Assembly: GCF_017877055.1 (NCBI RefSeq)
Contig: NZ_JAGIPG010000001.1
Span: forward strand, 372,001 to 436,000
Direction: 5' to 3'
DNA: 64,000 nt
Origin: Neorhizobium galegae
GTDB taxonomy: Bacteria; Pseudomonadota; Alphaproteobacteria; Rhizobiales; Rhizobiaceae
The position numbers and the translations under genes were made by a program. The notes beneath the pieces are model-generated. The model saw only the letters and a list, made by a program, of their open reading frames with translations. It was not told the DNA's origin and searched no databases. Shown here piece after piece: positions 44,601 through 53,289 of this stretch (positions within the stretch are counted from its first letter, which is position 1; every line of letters starts with the position of its first letter).

Positions 44601-44801
44601 CGCGGCGTGTTCTGGGGGCCGATGGCCTATGCGATGATGGGCGGCATCCTGGTCGCGACGGTGCTGACAATCCTCGTCCTGCCGGCCGCCTACGCCCTCT
44701 TCTTCGGCCGCGAGCCCAAGAAGAACAGGGACGACCGGTCGCCCGCCAATCAGGGCGATCTGTTCGAAAGCCGTGACGACCTGCCGATGGCAGCGGAGTA
44801 A
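41646..44801 (+). CDS. RND-family efflux pump (AcrB/MexB type)
   Basis: 1051 residues with the 12-helix RND architecture: helix 1 near 20-42, a large periplasmic loop, helices 2-6 near 345-490 with the proton-relay acidic residues in LIIALGLLVDDAMIVVEMME, second loop, and helices 8-12 ending in a short cytoplasmic tail. 27 bp separates it from the fusion protein. Its last 52 bp overlap the convergent LysR gene. Substrate not predictable; HAE1-type drug or solvent exporter is likely. Confidence 0.93.
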   Translation: MSSSHQANPPEKARFNLSRWAIAHPSIARFLFGLIIVMGALGVMNMGQKEDPDFTFRVMVVQAVWPGASIQEMQDQVVNKIERKLQETPHLDWVKSYTRAGVAITTVQIKGDTNTAEVKDAFYQVRKKIGDITQDLPAGVLGPYFNDEFGDTYITLNSISGEGYSYPELKQFAIQARDMLLATPGVEKAVILGDQPQKIFIDVSSKALAERGLTALSIRDALSGQNNIDPAGSVQTADRSVRISVEGGVTTPEDIRELRLKAGNQVFRLGDIATVTDGLENPYQRKFRFNGHDSVQVGVVMAPGFKVTDVGHEVEATYERFEQTLPVGVSVEQVSNQPEVVTEAVGEFTQALLEALVIVLIVSLISIGWRSGIVIAITIPLVLSATFAIMFYMGIELQRISLGALIIALGLLVDDAMIVVEMMERKLEEGLARLDAATFAYSSTAFPMLTGTLITTAGFIPVGFADSTAGEYVRSLFYVVGIALVTSWFVAVYFTPWLGYMILKQRAHVGNHHDAYDTRMYRGVRHAVGWSVRHKAIVLLVTLGAFVGSLWSFQFIPQSFFPQSSRPEILVDLWLPEGTAIEEVERQAKVLEDKILPDADKTFVATYIGEGAPRFFLPLDQQLRNPNYAQLLIMSKDVDARERLIVKLRAILAQDFPTVRGKVDRLFLGPPVGWPVQMRVTGPDPAEVRRIADQVKERYQQQPLFGAIHDDWMEPVTAMKLVIDQDRARALGVTSQRVRQMLQAAVSGAPISDFRDGEETVSIVVREPDATRNLLSAVQSVYVPTDFGGFVPVSQIAKVVPVLEQGIEWRRDRLPTITVKATLPDGVEPTQVSLNLYNSMADLRASLPAGYHVDIQGGAEDAAESQNSIAAKAPIMLLVILVLLMVQLQHFGKAMLVLATGPLGIIGAAMALLLTGAPFGFVAILGVIALLGIIIRNSIILVDQIDQDIAAGMERMEAIVGAAVRRFRPIMLTALTAVLALFPISRGVFWGPMAYAMMGGILVATVLTILVLPAAYALFFGREPKKNRDDRSPANQGDLFESRDDLPMAAE

Positions 44802-45736
44802 CGGCGAACGCCTTCCTCGGGAGCCTGGTAACTCCTGAGGAAGGCGTCCTGACTGGCTTTGACGGACTGGAAGATATAGTCCCTGACCATCCGCACCCGG
44901 GGGATCTGGCTCAGATCACGATGGCACATCAGCCAGTAGCCGCGTCTCAGTTCCACCTCTTCCGGCAGTACGATTTCGAGATCCGGCCGTGTGCGGGTGA
45001 TGAAGTTCGGCAGCACGCAGAGACCGAGACCGTTCAGCGTCGCGGTCAGCTGCGCAAAGATGCTGGAACTCTGGAAACGCGCCTTGATGCCCGGATGGAC
45101 GTCGCCAAGATAGTCGAGCCCGGGCGCGAAGATCATATCCTCGATATACCCGATGAAGGGATGCGACAGCAGATCCTGCCGGCTGCGGATCGGGCCGGCC
45201 TTGGCCAGGTAGGACTTCGCGCCGTAGACGTTGAGACTGTAGTCGGTGAGCTTTTCCGTCAGATAAGGCCCGTCCTTCGGCGGATCGAGCGAGACGGCGA
45301 TATCCGCTTCCTTGCGCGAAAGCGACATGATCTGCTGGATCGTCACCAGTTCCAGCGAGATGTTCGGATGGCTGTCGCAGAAGCTGCGGATCTTGTCGGC
45401 GAAGAAGAAATTCGCAAACCCTTCCGGCGTGCTTAGACGAACCACACCGCGCTGCGCCGTGGTGCCGGAGGCCACATCCGCCTGCAGCCGGTCGGCCTCG
45501 GTTTCGATCCTCTCAGCCGTCTCGATGAAGCGCTGGCCCATGCCGGTCAGGACATATCCACGTGGATTGCGCTCGAACAGTTTGACCTTGAGGGCGAACT
45601 CCAGCCGGTCGATGCGGCGTGAAACGGTGGCGTGGCTGGTGCGCAACTGACGGGCCGCGGTGGACAGCTGCCCGCTGCGCGCCACCGCCAGGAAGTACTG
45701 CAGATCGTCCCAGGTGAAGTTCTGATTGTTGCTCAA
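44750..45736 (-). CDS. LysR-family transcriptional regulator
   Basis: 328 residues. N-terminal winged helix-turn-helix (FTWDDLQYFLAVARSGQLST then AARQLRTSHATVSRRIDRLE) and a LysR substrate-binding domain (GVVRLSTPEGFANFF). It is divergent from the livK-type operon starting at 45918, so it probably controls that transporter and the catabolic genes behind it. The final 17 codons lie inside the RND pump gene on the other strand. Confidence 0.9.
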   Translation of the reverse strand: MSNNQNFTWDDLQYFLAVARSGQLSTAARQLRTSHATVSRRIDRLEFALKVKLFERNPRGYVLTGMGQRFIETAERIETEADRLQADVASGTTAQRGVVRLSTPEGFANFFFADKIRSFCDSHPNISLELVTIQQIMSLSRKEADIAVSLDPPKDGPYLTEKLTDYSLNVYGAKSYLAKAGPIRSRQDLLSHPFIGYIEDMIFAPGLDYLGDVHPGIKARFQSSSIFAQLTATLNGLGLCVLPNFITRTRPDLEIVLPEEVELRRGYWLMCHRDLSQIPRVRMVRDYIFQSVKASQDAFLRSYQAPEEGVRRYSAAIGRSSRLSNRSP

Positions 45737-45746
45737 GATGTTCCCG

Positions 45747-45876
45747 TCTGTTCAAAAATGCACAGATGCTGTTTGCAATTAATTACAGCGACCTGCTTGC
45801 GTCAACGACCGTTTTCCTGAACCATGCAATCCGGAGCAGCCGCTTTGAGGAGAGAGGCTCACCAATTTTGAACAGA
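45747..45876. promoter_or_regulatory. Divergent control region with matching inverted sites
   Basis: TCTGTTCAAAA at 45747-45757 is repeated exactly in inverted orientation (TTTTGAACAGA) at 45866-45876. The sites flank the divergent LysR and livK starts at 11 and 42 bp. They could be regulator half-sites or loop anchors. No firm -10 element was picked out. Confidence 0.45.
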
Positions 45877-45917
45877 CCCTTCACATTTTCTGGGCCTATT
45901 CTCTGGGAGGAGAAATT

Positions 45918-47132
45918 ATGCGCAAGACAATTATGACGTCACTTGTAACGTCCCTGGCCGTCGTTCTCGCAAGCAGCGCGGCATTCGCGCAGAGTGCATC
46001 CGACAACAAGGTCAAGATCGGCATCCTGAACGACCAGTCGGGCGTCTATTCCGAGTTCGGCGGCAAGTCGTCGGTCGAAGCGGCCAAGATGGCGGTCGAG
46101 GATTTCGGCGGCAAGGTTCTCGGGGCTTCGATCGAGATCGTCGATGCCGACCACCAGAACAAGCCGGACATCGCCTCCAACATCGCCCGCCAGTGGTACG
46201 ACACGCAGCAGGTCGACGCGATCATGGAGCTGACGACCTCATCCGTCGCGCTCGCCGTGCAGGCGATCGGCAAGGAAAAGAAGAGGATCGACATCGTCAC
46301 GGGTGCTGCGACCACCGACCTTACCGGCAAGGCTTGCAGCCCCTACGGCTTCCACTGGGCCTATGACACGCATGCGCTCGCGGTAGGCACCGGCGGCGCG
46401 CTCGTCAAGCAGGGTGGCGACAGCTGGTTCTTCCTGACCGCCGACTATGCCTTCGGTTATTCGCTCGAGCAGCAGACCGGCGACTTCGTAAAATCCTCCG
46501 GCGGCAAGATCGTCGGCGCGGTCCGCCATCCGCTCGCGACCACCGACTTCTCGTCCTTCCTGCTGCAGGCCCAGTCCTCCGGCGCCAAGGTCATCGGCCT
46601 TGCCAATGCCGGCCTCGACACGTCGAACGCCATCAAGCAGGCGGCGGAATTCGGCATTACCGCCGGCGGTCAGCGGCTCGCGGCACTGCTCTTCACGCTC
46701 GCCGAAGTGCACGGCCTCGGCTTGCAGGCGGCCCAGGGCCTGACCCTGACCGAGGGTTACTACTGGAACCTCGACGACAAGAGCCGCGAATTCGCGAAGA
46801 AGTTCTTCGCCCGCACCAAGAAGATGCCGAACATGGTCCATAGCGGCACCTATTCGGCGGTCACCCAATATCTGAAGGCGATCCAGAAGGCCGGCACCGA
46901 CGATGCGGATGCCGTTTCCAAGGCACTGCACGAAATGCCGGTCGACGATTTCTTCGCCCGCGGCGGCACGGTCGCCAAGAACGGCCGGATGATCCACGAC
47001 ATGTACCTGCTGCAGGTCAAGAAGCCTGGCGAAAGCAAGGAGCCCTGGGATTATTTCACCGTACTCGCCACCATCCCGGGCAAGGACGCCTACATGGATC
47101 CCGCCAAGAGCGGCTGCGACCTGGTGAAGTAA
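45918..47132 (+). CDS. Branched-chain amino-acid/amide-type ABC transporter, periplasmic binding protein
   Basis: 404 residues. Signal peptide (hydrophobic core 7-22, cleavage near AFAQSA), then LivJ/LivK-type fold (KVKIGILNDQSGVYSEFGGK, GKKWFFL-like DSWFFLTADYAFGYSLEQQ). GGGAGGAG precedes the ATG. It is first in an operon with the HAAT-family permease set; ligand may be a branched-chain amino acid, an amide or an organic acid. Confidence 0.88.
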   Translation: MRKTIMTSLVTSLAVVLASSAAFAQSASDNKVKIGILNDQSGVYSEFGGKSSVEAAKMAVEDFGGKVLGASIEIVDADHQNKPDIASNIARQWYDTQQVDAIMELTTSSVALAVQAIGKEKKRIDIVTGAATTDLTGKACSPYGFHWAYDTHALAVGTGGALVKQGGDSWFFLTADYAFGYSLEQQTGDFVKSSGGKIVGAVRHPLATTDFSSFLLQAQSSGAKVIGLANAGLDTSNAIKQAAEFGITAGGQRLAALLFTLAEVHGLGLQAAQGLTLTEGYYWNLDDKSREFAKKFFARTKKMPNMVHSGTYSAVTQYLKAIQKAGTDDADAVSKALHEMPVDDFFARGGTVAKNGRMIHDMYLLQVKKPGESKEPWDYFTVLATIPGKDAYMDPAKSGCDLVK

Positions 47133-47914
47133 TGGCGGTTTCCGCGACAGCAAAACAAGAACAGCCGCGGGTGGTATTGTCCGCCCGCGGCCTCTCGAAA
47201 AGCTTCGGCGCCTTCATGGCGGTGAAAAACGTCGATCTCGACGTCCACCATGCGCGCGTCCATGCGCTGATCGGCCCGAACGGGGCCGGCAAGACGACCG
47301 TCTTCAACCTGCTCACCAAGTTCCTGCAACCGACGGCGGGTTCGATCACGCTTCTGGGCACGGATATCACCAAAACGCCGCCGGACAGGATCGCCCGCAT
47401 GGGGCTGGTCCGCTCCTTCCAGATCTCGGCGGTTTTCCCGCATCTGACGGTGCTTGACAACGTGCGCGTCGCACTGCAGCGGACGAACGGGCTTTCGACG
47501 CAGTTCTGGCTGCCGGTCTCCTCGCTCGATCGGCTGAATGCGCGGGCCGACGAATTGATTGAGTCGGTCGGCCTGAAGCGCGAACGCAATGCGCTCGCCG
47601 CCGATCTCTCTTACGGCCGCAAGCGCGTGCTGGAGATCGCCACCACGCTGGCGCTCGATCCCAAGGTGCTGCTGCTCGACGAGCCGATGGCCGGCATGGG
47701 CCAGGAAGATATCGGCACCGTTTCCAATATCATTCGCGAGGTGGCGAAGACCCGTGCGGTGCTGATGGTCGAGCACAATCTCTCCGTCGTCGCCGATATT
47801 TGCCACCACGTCACGGTGCTCCAGCGCGGCGAAATTCTGGCCGAGGGCGACTATGCCGAGGTCAGCCAGGACCCTCGCGTGCGCACCGCCTATATGGGCA
47901 CGGAGGAGGCTTGA
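47132..47914 (+). CDS. HAAT ABC transporter ATPase (LivG type)
   Basis: 260 residues. Walker A GPNGAGKTT, Walker B VLLLDEPMAGMG, and the LivG feature RIARMGLVRSFQI; signature loop ADLSYGRKRVLEIA is degenerate, as usual for LivG. Overlaps the previous stop by 1 bp and the next start by 1 bp. Confidence 0.92.
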   Translation: MAVSATAKQEQPRVVLSARGLSKSFGAFMAVKNVDLDVHHARVHALIGPNGAGKTTVFNLLTKFLQPTAGSITLLGTDITKTPPDRIARMGLVRSFQISAVFPHLTVLDNVRVALQRTNGLSTQFWLPVSSLDRLNARADELIESVGLKRERNALAADLSYGRKRVLEIATTLALDPKVLLLDEPMAGMGQEDIGTVSNIIREVAKTRAVLMVEHNLSVVADICHHVTVLQRGEILAEGDYAEVSQDPRVRTAYMGTEEA

Positions 47915-48615
47915 TGGCGCCGTTGTTGCAAGTTTCCAACCTCAATGCCTGGTACGGCGAAAGCCACGTCCTGCACGGCGTCGACATGACGGTCGGCGAG
48001 GGCGAGACGATCACCATTCTCGGCCGCAACGGCGTCGGCAAGACGACGACGCTCCGGACCATCGTCGGCATCATCCGCGAGCGGAAAGGCGAAATCCGTT
48101 TCGCGGGCAAGGATATGCTCGGCGTGCCGCTGCACCGTACGGCGCATAACGGCATCGGCTTCGTGCCGGAGGAGCGCGGCATCTTTTCGACTTTGACCGT
48201 CGAGGAAAACCTGATGCTGCCGCCGGTCGTGGCCGAGGGCGGCATGTCCCTTGAGGAAATCTACGAGCTCTTCCCCAACCTCCTGGAGCGCCGCTCCAGC
48301 CCCGGCACCAAGCTTTCCGGTGGCGAACAGCAGATGCTGGCGATCGCCCGCATCCTGCGCACAGGCGTCAAGCTTTTGATCTTGGACGAGCCGACCGAAG
48401 GCCTGGCGCCGGTCATCGTGCAGCGGATCGGCGAGGTGCTGAAGACGCTGAAGGAGCGTGGCATGACGGTGCTCCTGGTGGAGCAGAATTTCCGCTTTGC
48501 GAGCCGGGTCGCCGACCGGTTCTACCTGATGGACCATGGGCGGATGGTCGCCAATTTCCCGGTAGGCGAACTGCCGGGCAAGATGGACATGCTGCATAAA
48601 GTGCTGGGAGTGTGA
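47914..48615 (+). CDS. HAAT ABC transporter ATPase (LivF type)
   Basis: 233 residues from ATG 47914. Walker A GRNGVGKTT, signature LSGGEQQMLAIARIL, Walker B LLILDEPTEGLAP. LivF and LivG form the heterodimeric motor. Upstream in-frame codons overlap livG and are not used. Confidence 0.92.
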   Translation: MAPLLQVSNLNAWYGESHVLHGVDMTVGEGETITILGRNGVGKTTTLRTIVGIIRERKGEIRFAGKDMLGVPLHRTAHNGIGFVPEERGIFSTLTVEENLMLPPVVAEGGMSLEEIYELFPNLLERRSSPGTKLSGGEQQMLAIARILRTGVKLLILDEPTEGLAPVIVQRIGEVLKTLKERGMTVLLVEQNFRFASRVADRFYLMDHGRMVANFPVGELPGKMDMLHKVLGV

Positions 48616-48625
48616 CGCTGTGACG

Positions 48626-49507
48626 ATGATCTTCGGCATACCGCTTCAGGCCTTTCTCGGGCAGCTCCTGATCGGCCTGATCAACGGGTCCTTCTACGCG
48701 CTCCTGAGCCTCGGCCTTGCGGTCATCTTCGGCCTTCTGCGTGTCATCAACTTCGCCCATGGCGCGCAGTACATGCTCGGCGCCTTTGCGGCGATGCTGA
48801 TGCTGGAATATTTCGGCATCAACTACTGGGTCGCGCTGATCCTCGGGCCGATCGTCGTCGGCCTGTTCGGAGCCATCATCGAACGGACGATGCTGTCGCG
48901 GCTCTACGATCTCGATCCGCTCTACGGCCTGCTCTTCACGTTCGGCCTGGCACTGACCATCGAGGGTACGTTTCGCTATCTCTATGGCGCCGCGGGCCAG
49001 CCATATTCGGTGCCGACGCAGCTTGCCGGCGGCACCAATCTCGGCTTCATGTTCCTGCCGATCTATCGCGGCTGGGTGGTCGTCGTGTCGCTGGTCGCTT
49101 GCATCGGCACATGGCTGCTGATCGAGAAGACCAAGCTCGGCGCCTATCTTCGCGCCGCGACCGAAAATCCGGTGCTCGTGCAGGCCTTCGGCGTCAACGT
49201 GCCGGTGCTCCTGACGCTTACCTACGGGCTCGGTGCCGCGCTCGCCGCCTTTGCCGGCGTGCTGGCCGCGCCGATCTACCAGGTCTCGCCGCTGATGGGC
49301 TCGAACATCATCATCGTCGTCTTCGCGGTGGTCGTGGTCGGCGGCATGGGCTCGATCATGGGCGCCATCATCACTGGCTACATGCTCGGTATTGCAGAGG
49401 GCCTCACCAAGGTGTTCTATCCGGAAGCGTCCAATATCGTGATCTTCGTGATCATGGCAATCGTGCTTCTACTCCGGCCAGCCGGCCTTTTCGGACGGGA
49501 TGCGTGA
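48626..49507 (+). CDS. HAAT ABC transporter permease (LivH type)
   Basis: 293 residues from ATG 48626 (GTG 48620 possible). Eight hydrophobic segments and the LivH family features LLIGLINGSFYALLSLGLAV and INFAHGAQYMLGAF. It lies just after livF. Ends FGRDA* with the livM start immediately following. Confidence 0.9.
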   Translation: MIFGIPLQAFLGQLLIGLINGSFYALLSLGLAVIFGLLRVINFAHGAQYMLGAFAAMLMLEYFGINYWVALILGPIVVGLFGAIIERTMLSRLYDLDPLYGLLFTFGLALTIEGTFRYLYGAAGQPYSVPTQLAGGTNLGFMFLPIYRGWVVVVSLVACIGTWLLIEKTKLGAYLRAATENPVLVQAFGVNVPVLLTLTYGLGAALAAFAGVLAAPIYQVSPLMGSNIIIVVFAVVVVGGMGSIMGAIITGYMLGIAEGLTKVFYPEASNIVIFVIMAIVLLLRPAGLFGRDA

Positions 49508-49508
49508 G

Positions 49509-50507
49509 ATGAGCGAGATGACCCAAACTGCCGCCAAACCGCATATCGAGCGCTCGGCCACCGCTTCCAGGACCTACACGATCTTCGTGATCATCGGCCT
49601 CGCGGCTCTGATCCTCGCGCCGATGTTCTTCTACCCGATCTTCCTGATGAAGCTCTTGTGCTTCGCGCTGTTTGCGTGCGCCTTCAACCTGCTGCTCGGT
49701 TATACCGGGCTCTTGTCCTTCGGCCACGCGACCTTCTTCGGCGGTGCAGCCTATTTCACCGCGCATGTGGTCAAGGAATGGGGCTTTCCGCCGGAACTCG
49801 GTATCCTGACCGGCGTCGTGGGCGCAGCCTTGCTCGGCCTGGTCATGGGGTTCTTCGCGATCCGCCGGCAGGGCATCTATTTCGCGATGATTACGCTGGC
49901 ATTGTCGCAGATGTTCTTTTTCTTCTGCCTGCAGGCGAAGTTCACCCAGGGCGAGGACGGCATCCAGTCGGTGCCTCGGGGCCATCTGTTCGGCTTCATC
50001 GATCTGAACAGCTCGACGAATATGTATTACTTCGTGCTGGGCGTGTTCCTGATCGGCATGGTGATCATCTGGCGGTTCATCAATTCCCCCTTCGGCATGA
50101 TCCTCCGGTCGATCCGCGAGAACGAGCCGCGGGCCATTTCGCTCGGCTACTCCGTCGCGCGCTACAAACTTGGCGCCTTCGTGATGTCGGCGGCGCTGGC
50201 GGGCCTTGCGGGCGGGCTGAAGTCGCTGGTTTTCCAGTTCGCGACGCTGACGGATGTCGCCTGGCAGATGTCCGGCGAAGTGATCCTGATGACGCTGCTC
50301 GGCGGTATAGGCACGCTGATCGGGCCGATATTCGGGGCAGGCCTGGTGGTCACGCTGCAAAACTATCTGGCGACCTCTCAATTCCCGGTGACGATCGTCA
50401 CCGGAGTGATCTTCATGATCTGCGTCCTCGTCTTCCGACGGGGCATTATCGGAGAATTCTACGCCTCCCGGCTCGGCCGGAAGCTTGGTTTCGAGCATAG
50501 ACGATAA
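49509..50507 (+). CDS. HAAT ABC transporter permease (LivM type)
   Basis: 332 residues from ATG 49509 (49500 would overlap livH by 8 bp). Typical LivM sequences LLLGYTGLLSFGHATFFGGA and a long C-terminal region with IRENEPRAISLGYSVARYKL, the cytoplasmic docking loop for the ATPases. Nine hydrophobic segments. Confidence 0.9.
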   Translation: MSEMTQTAAKPHIERSATASRTYTIFVIIGLAALILAPMFFYPIFLMKLLCFALFACAFNLLLGYTGLLSFGHATFFGGAAYFTAHVVKEWGFPPELGILTGVVGAALLGLVMGFFAIRRQGIYFAMITLALSQMFFFFCLQAKFTQGEDGIQSVPRGHLFGFIDLNSSTNMYYFVLGVFLIGMVIIWRFINSPFGMILRSIRENEPRAISLGYSVARYKLGAFVMSAALAGLAGGLKSLVFQFATLTDVAWQMSGEVILMTLLGGIGTLIGPIFGAGLVVTLQNYLATSQFPVTIVTGVIFMICVLVFRRGIIGEFYASRLGRKLGFEHRR

Positions 50508-50577
50508 GATAGAGGGAGAGTGCAGGGATGCGGCTTGCGGGCATGGTTCGCGAGGCGTCTTTCCCTGGAGCATGAGC

Positions 50578-52173
50578 ATGGAAAATTACGACTACATTGT
50601 TATCGGGGCGGGCAGCGCAGGCTGCGTATTGGCCAATCGGCTGTCGAAGGATCCGGGCAACCGGGTGCTGATCCTCGAAGCGGGCGGCAATGACAACTAT
50701 CATTGGGTGCATATTCCCGTCGGCTACCTCTATTGCATCAACAATCCGCGCACGGACTGGTGTTTTACGACCGAGAAGGAAGAGGGGCTGAACGGCCGCT
50801 CGCTCTCCTACCCCCGGGGAAAGATCCTCGGCGGGTGTTCGTCGATCAACGGCATGATCTACATGCGTGGCCAGGCTTACGACTACGACATGTGGCGGCA
50901 GATGGGTTGCACCGGCTGGGGCTGGGACGACGTGCTGCCGATCTTCAAGAAAAGCCAGGATTTCTACAAGGGTGCCGATGACATGCACGGCGCCGGCGGC
51001 GAGTGGCGCATCGAAAAGCAGCGTCTCCGCTGGGCGGTGCTCGACAGTTTCCAGAAGGCGGCAGAAGAGGCCGGCATACCGATCATCGACGACTTCAATC
51101 GCGGCAGCAACGAGGGTTCGAGTTATTTCGACGTCAACCAGCGCTCCGGGATCCGCTGGAACACCTCCAAGGCATTCTTGCGCCCGGCGATGAAGCGGCC
51201 GAACCTCACGGTGCTCACCAAGGCGCATGTTCGAAAGCTGATCATCGAAAACGGCGAGGTGAAGGGCGTAGAGTTCCAGCATGACGGCGTGGCGAAGAAG
51301 GCCTATGCGAAGCGAGAAACCGTGCTCAGCGCTGGCGCAGTCGGCACGCCGCATATCCTCGAACTTTCCGGCATCGGTCGCGGCGACGTGCTAGCCAATG
51401 CCGGTATCGAGGTGGTCAAGGAGGTCAAGGCTGTCGGGGAGAACCTGCAGGACCATCTGCAGCTCCGACTCGTCTACAAGGTGACCGGCGTTCCGACCCT
51501 TAATGAAAAGGCGTCGAGCCTGATCGGCAAGGCCTCGATAGGGCTGGAATACGCCTTCCGGCGCTCCGGACCGATGTCGATGGCGCCGAGCCAGCTCGGC
51601 ATCTTCACCAGATCCGGTCCCGACAAGGAGACGCCGGATCTCGAATATCACGTCCAGCCGGTGTCGCTCGACAAGTTCGGCGAACCGGTTCACTCATTCC
51701 CGGCAATGACGGCGAGTGTGTGCAACCTTCGCCCTGAGAGCCGCGGCTCCGTGCACCTCAAAAGCCCGGATTTCGCGGCAGCGCCGGGCATCCATCCGAA
51801 CTACCTGTCGACGGCCGCCGACCGCGACGTTGCCGTCAGGTCAATACGGATCACCCGCGACATCGTCAGGAAACCGGCATTTGCGCGCTATCATCCTGAA
51901 GAATACAAACCCGGCCCCTCCTACGAGACCGATGCGGATCTCGAAAAGGCGGCTGGCGATATCGGCACGACGATCTTCCATCCGGTCGGGACCGCGCGTA
52001 TGGGATCCGATCCGGATAGCGTCGTCGATCCCCGCCTGAAAATGCGCGCAGTCGGAAGGCTGCGTATCGCCGATGCCTCGATCATGCCTAATATAGTCTC
52101 CGGCAACACCAATTCGCCGACGATCATGATCGCCGAAAAAGCGGCCGAGATGATCCTGGCGGACAATCGGTAG
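50578..52173 (+). CDS. GMC-family FAD oxidoreductase (choline dehydrogenase/alcohol oxidase like)
   Basis: 531 residues from ATG 50578 (GGAG 7 bp upstream; the open frame starts at 50485). Rossmann FAD fingerprint DYIVIGAGSAGCVLANRLS and GMC signature PRGKILGGCSSINGMIYMRG; C-terminal catalytic His-Asn region VGTARMGSDPDSVVDPRLK and SGNTNSPTIMIAEKAA. Oxidises an alcohol to aldehyde or acid. The gene is followed by two valine-pathway-like enzymes and preceded by the transporter, so its substrate may be the imported compound. Confidence 0.9.
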   Translation: MENYDYIVIGAGSAGCVLANRLSKDPGNRVLILEAGGNDNYHWVHIPVGYLYCINNPRTDWCFTTEKEEGLNGRSLSYPRGKILGGCSSINGMIYMRGQAYDYDMWRQMGCTGWGWDDVLPIFKKSQDFYKGADDMHGAGGEWRIEKQRLRWAVLDSFQKAAEEAGIPIIDDFNRGSNEGSSYFDVNQRSGIRWNTSKAFLRPAMKRPNLTVLTKAHVRKLIIENGEVKGVEFQHDGVAKKAYAKRETVLSAGAVGTPHILELSGIGRGDVLANAGIEVVKEVKAVGENLQDHLQLRLVYKVTGVPTLNEKASSLIGKASIGLEYAFRRSGPMSMAPSQLGIFTRSGPDKETPDLEYHVQPVSLDKFGEPVHSFPAMTASVCNLRPESRGSVHLKSPDFAAAPGIHPNYLSTAADRDVAVRSIRITRDIVRKPAFARYHPEEYKPGPSYETDADLEKAAGDIGTTIFHPVGTARMGSDPDSVVDPRLKMRAVGRLRIADASIMPNIVSGNTNSPTIMIAEKAAEMILADNR

Positions 52174-52186
52174 ACCGGAGAAACGC

Positions 52187-53266
52187 ATGTCCGACACATC
52201 TTCCCAGAGCGACGAAGTCCTCACCGACCGTATAGGTTCGGCCGCCATCATCCGGCTCAACCGGCCGAGGGCGCTGAACAGCCTCAGCCTTTCCATGGTG
52301 CGGACGATGAAGGCGGCGCTAGAGCGGTTCGCCGACGACCCGGAAATCTCCTGTGTCATCCTGAAAGGCGAAGGAGAGCGCGCTCTTTGCGCCGGAGGGG
52401 ATATCCGGGTCATCTACGAAAGCGGCAAGTCGGACGATCCTGACGTCACGCGATTCTGGCGCGAGGAGTTCCCGGTCAACTATATGATCTCCCACTACGA
52501 AAAGCCGTATGTGGCGCTGATGGACGGCATCGTCATGGGCGGCGGCGTCGGCGTCGCCTCGCACGGGAAACACCGGATCGTCTCGGAACGCACCCGCCTT
52601 GCGATGCCCGAGACCGGCATCGGCTACGTGCCGGATGTCGGCGCCACCTGGCTGCTTCCCCGCGCGCCGGGCGAGACCGGCACCTGGGTGGGGCTGACGG
52701 GCGAGGTGATCGGCGCGGCCGATGCCATCTACGCCGGTCTTGCCGATGTGAATGTTCCCTCGGAACGGCTTGGGCCCCTTGTCGAGGCGCTGGGGGAACT
52801 GAAAGGCGGCGCGTCCGACGAGCAGGTGAGGGCTGTGATCGATCGTTTTGCCGTTCTGCCGGGCGAAAGCCAGCTCGAAGCCCATCGCGACCTGATCGAC
52901 CGGGTTTTTCGCTTCGATACGGTCGGGGAGGTTGTCGAGGCCCTGAATAGGGAGGATGATGAATTCTCCGTCAGGACGCGCGACGTCATCGCCAAACGCT
53001 CGCCGACCAGCCTCAAGCTCGCGCTTCGGCTGCTTCGGCGCGGCCGCGAAAGTTCGAGCTTGGTCGAATGCCTGGAGCGGGAATTCACCGCCGGCGCTGA
53101 AATCCTGCGCAACCACGATTTCTACGAGGGCGTGCGCGCCGCAATCATAGACAAGGATCGCAATCCAAAATGGTCTCCGGCGAGACTGGAGGAGGTCGCG
53201 GAGGCCGATCTTGATCGCTATTTCGCCGCGCGCCATCCGGTGCTGTTTCCTGATCACAGACTTTAA
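52187..53266 (+). CDS. 3-hydroxyisobutyryl-CoA hydrolase (crotonase fold)
   Basis: 359 residues. Crotonase oxyanion-hole features ALCAGGDIRVIYE and MGGGVGVASHGKHRIVSE, catalytic MPETGIGYVPDVGATWLLPR, and the HIBCH C-terminal patch ALIDKDRNPKW-like IIDKDRNPKWSPARLEEV. Splits 3-hydroxyisobutyryl-CoA in valine breakdown. 13 bp after the GMC gene and 23 bp before the dehydrogenase, so one operon. Confidence 0.9.
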   Translation: MSDTSSQSDEVLTDRIGSAAIIRLNRPRALNSLSLSMVRTMKAALERFADDPEISCVILKGEGERALCAGGDIRVIYESGKSDDPDVTRFWREEFPVNYMISHYEKPYVALMDGIVMGGGVGVASHGKHRIVSERTRLAMPETGIGYVPDVGATWLLPRAPGETGTWVGLTGEVIGAADAIYAGLADVNVPSERLGPLVEALGELKGGASDEQVRAVIDRFAVLPGESQLEAHRDLIDRVFRFDTVGEVVEALNREDDEFSVRTRDVIAKRSPTSLKLALRLLRRGRESSSLVECLEREFTAGAEILRNHDFYEGVRAAIIDKDRNPKWSPARLEEVAEADLDRYFAARHPVLFPDHRL

Positions 53267-53289
53267 GACAAGAAGGACGGGAGGAAGAC

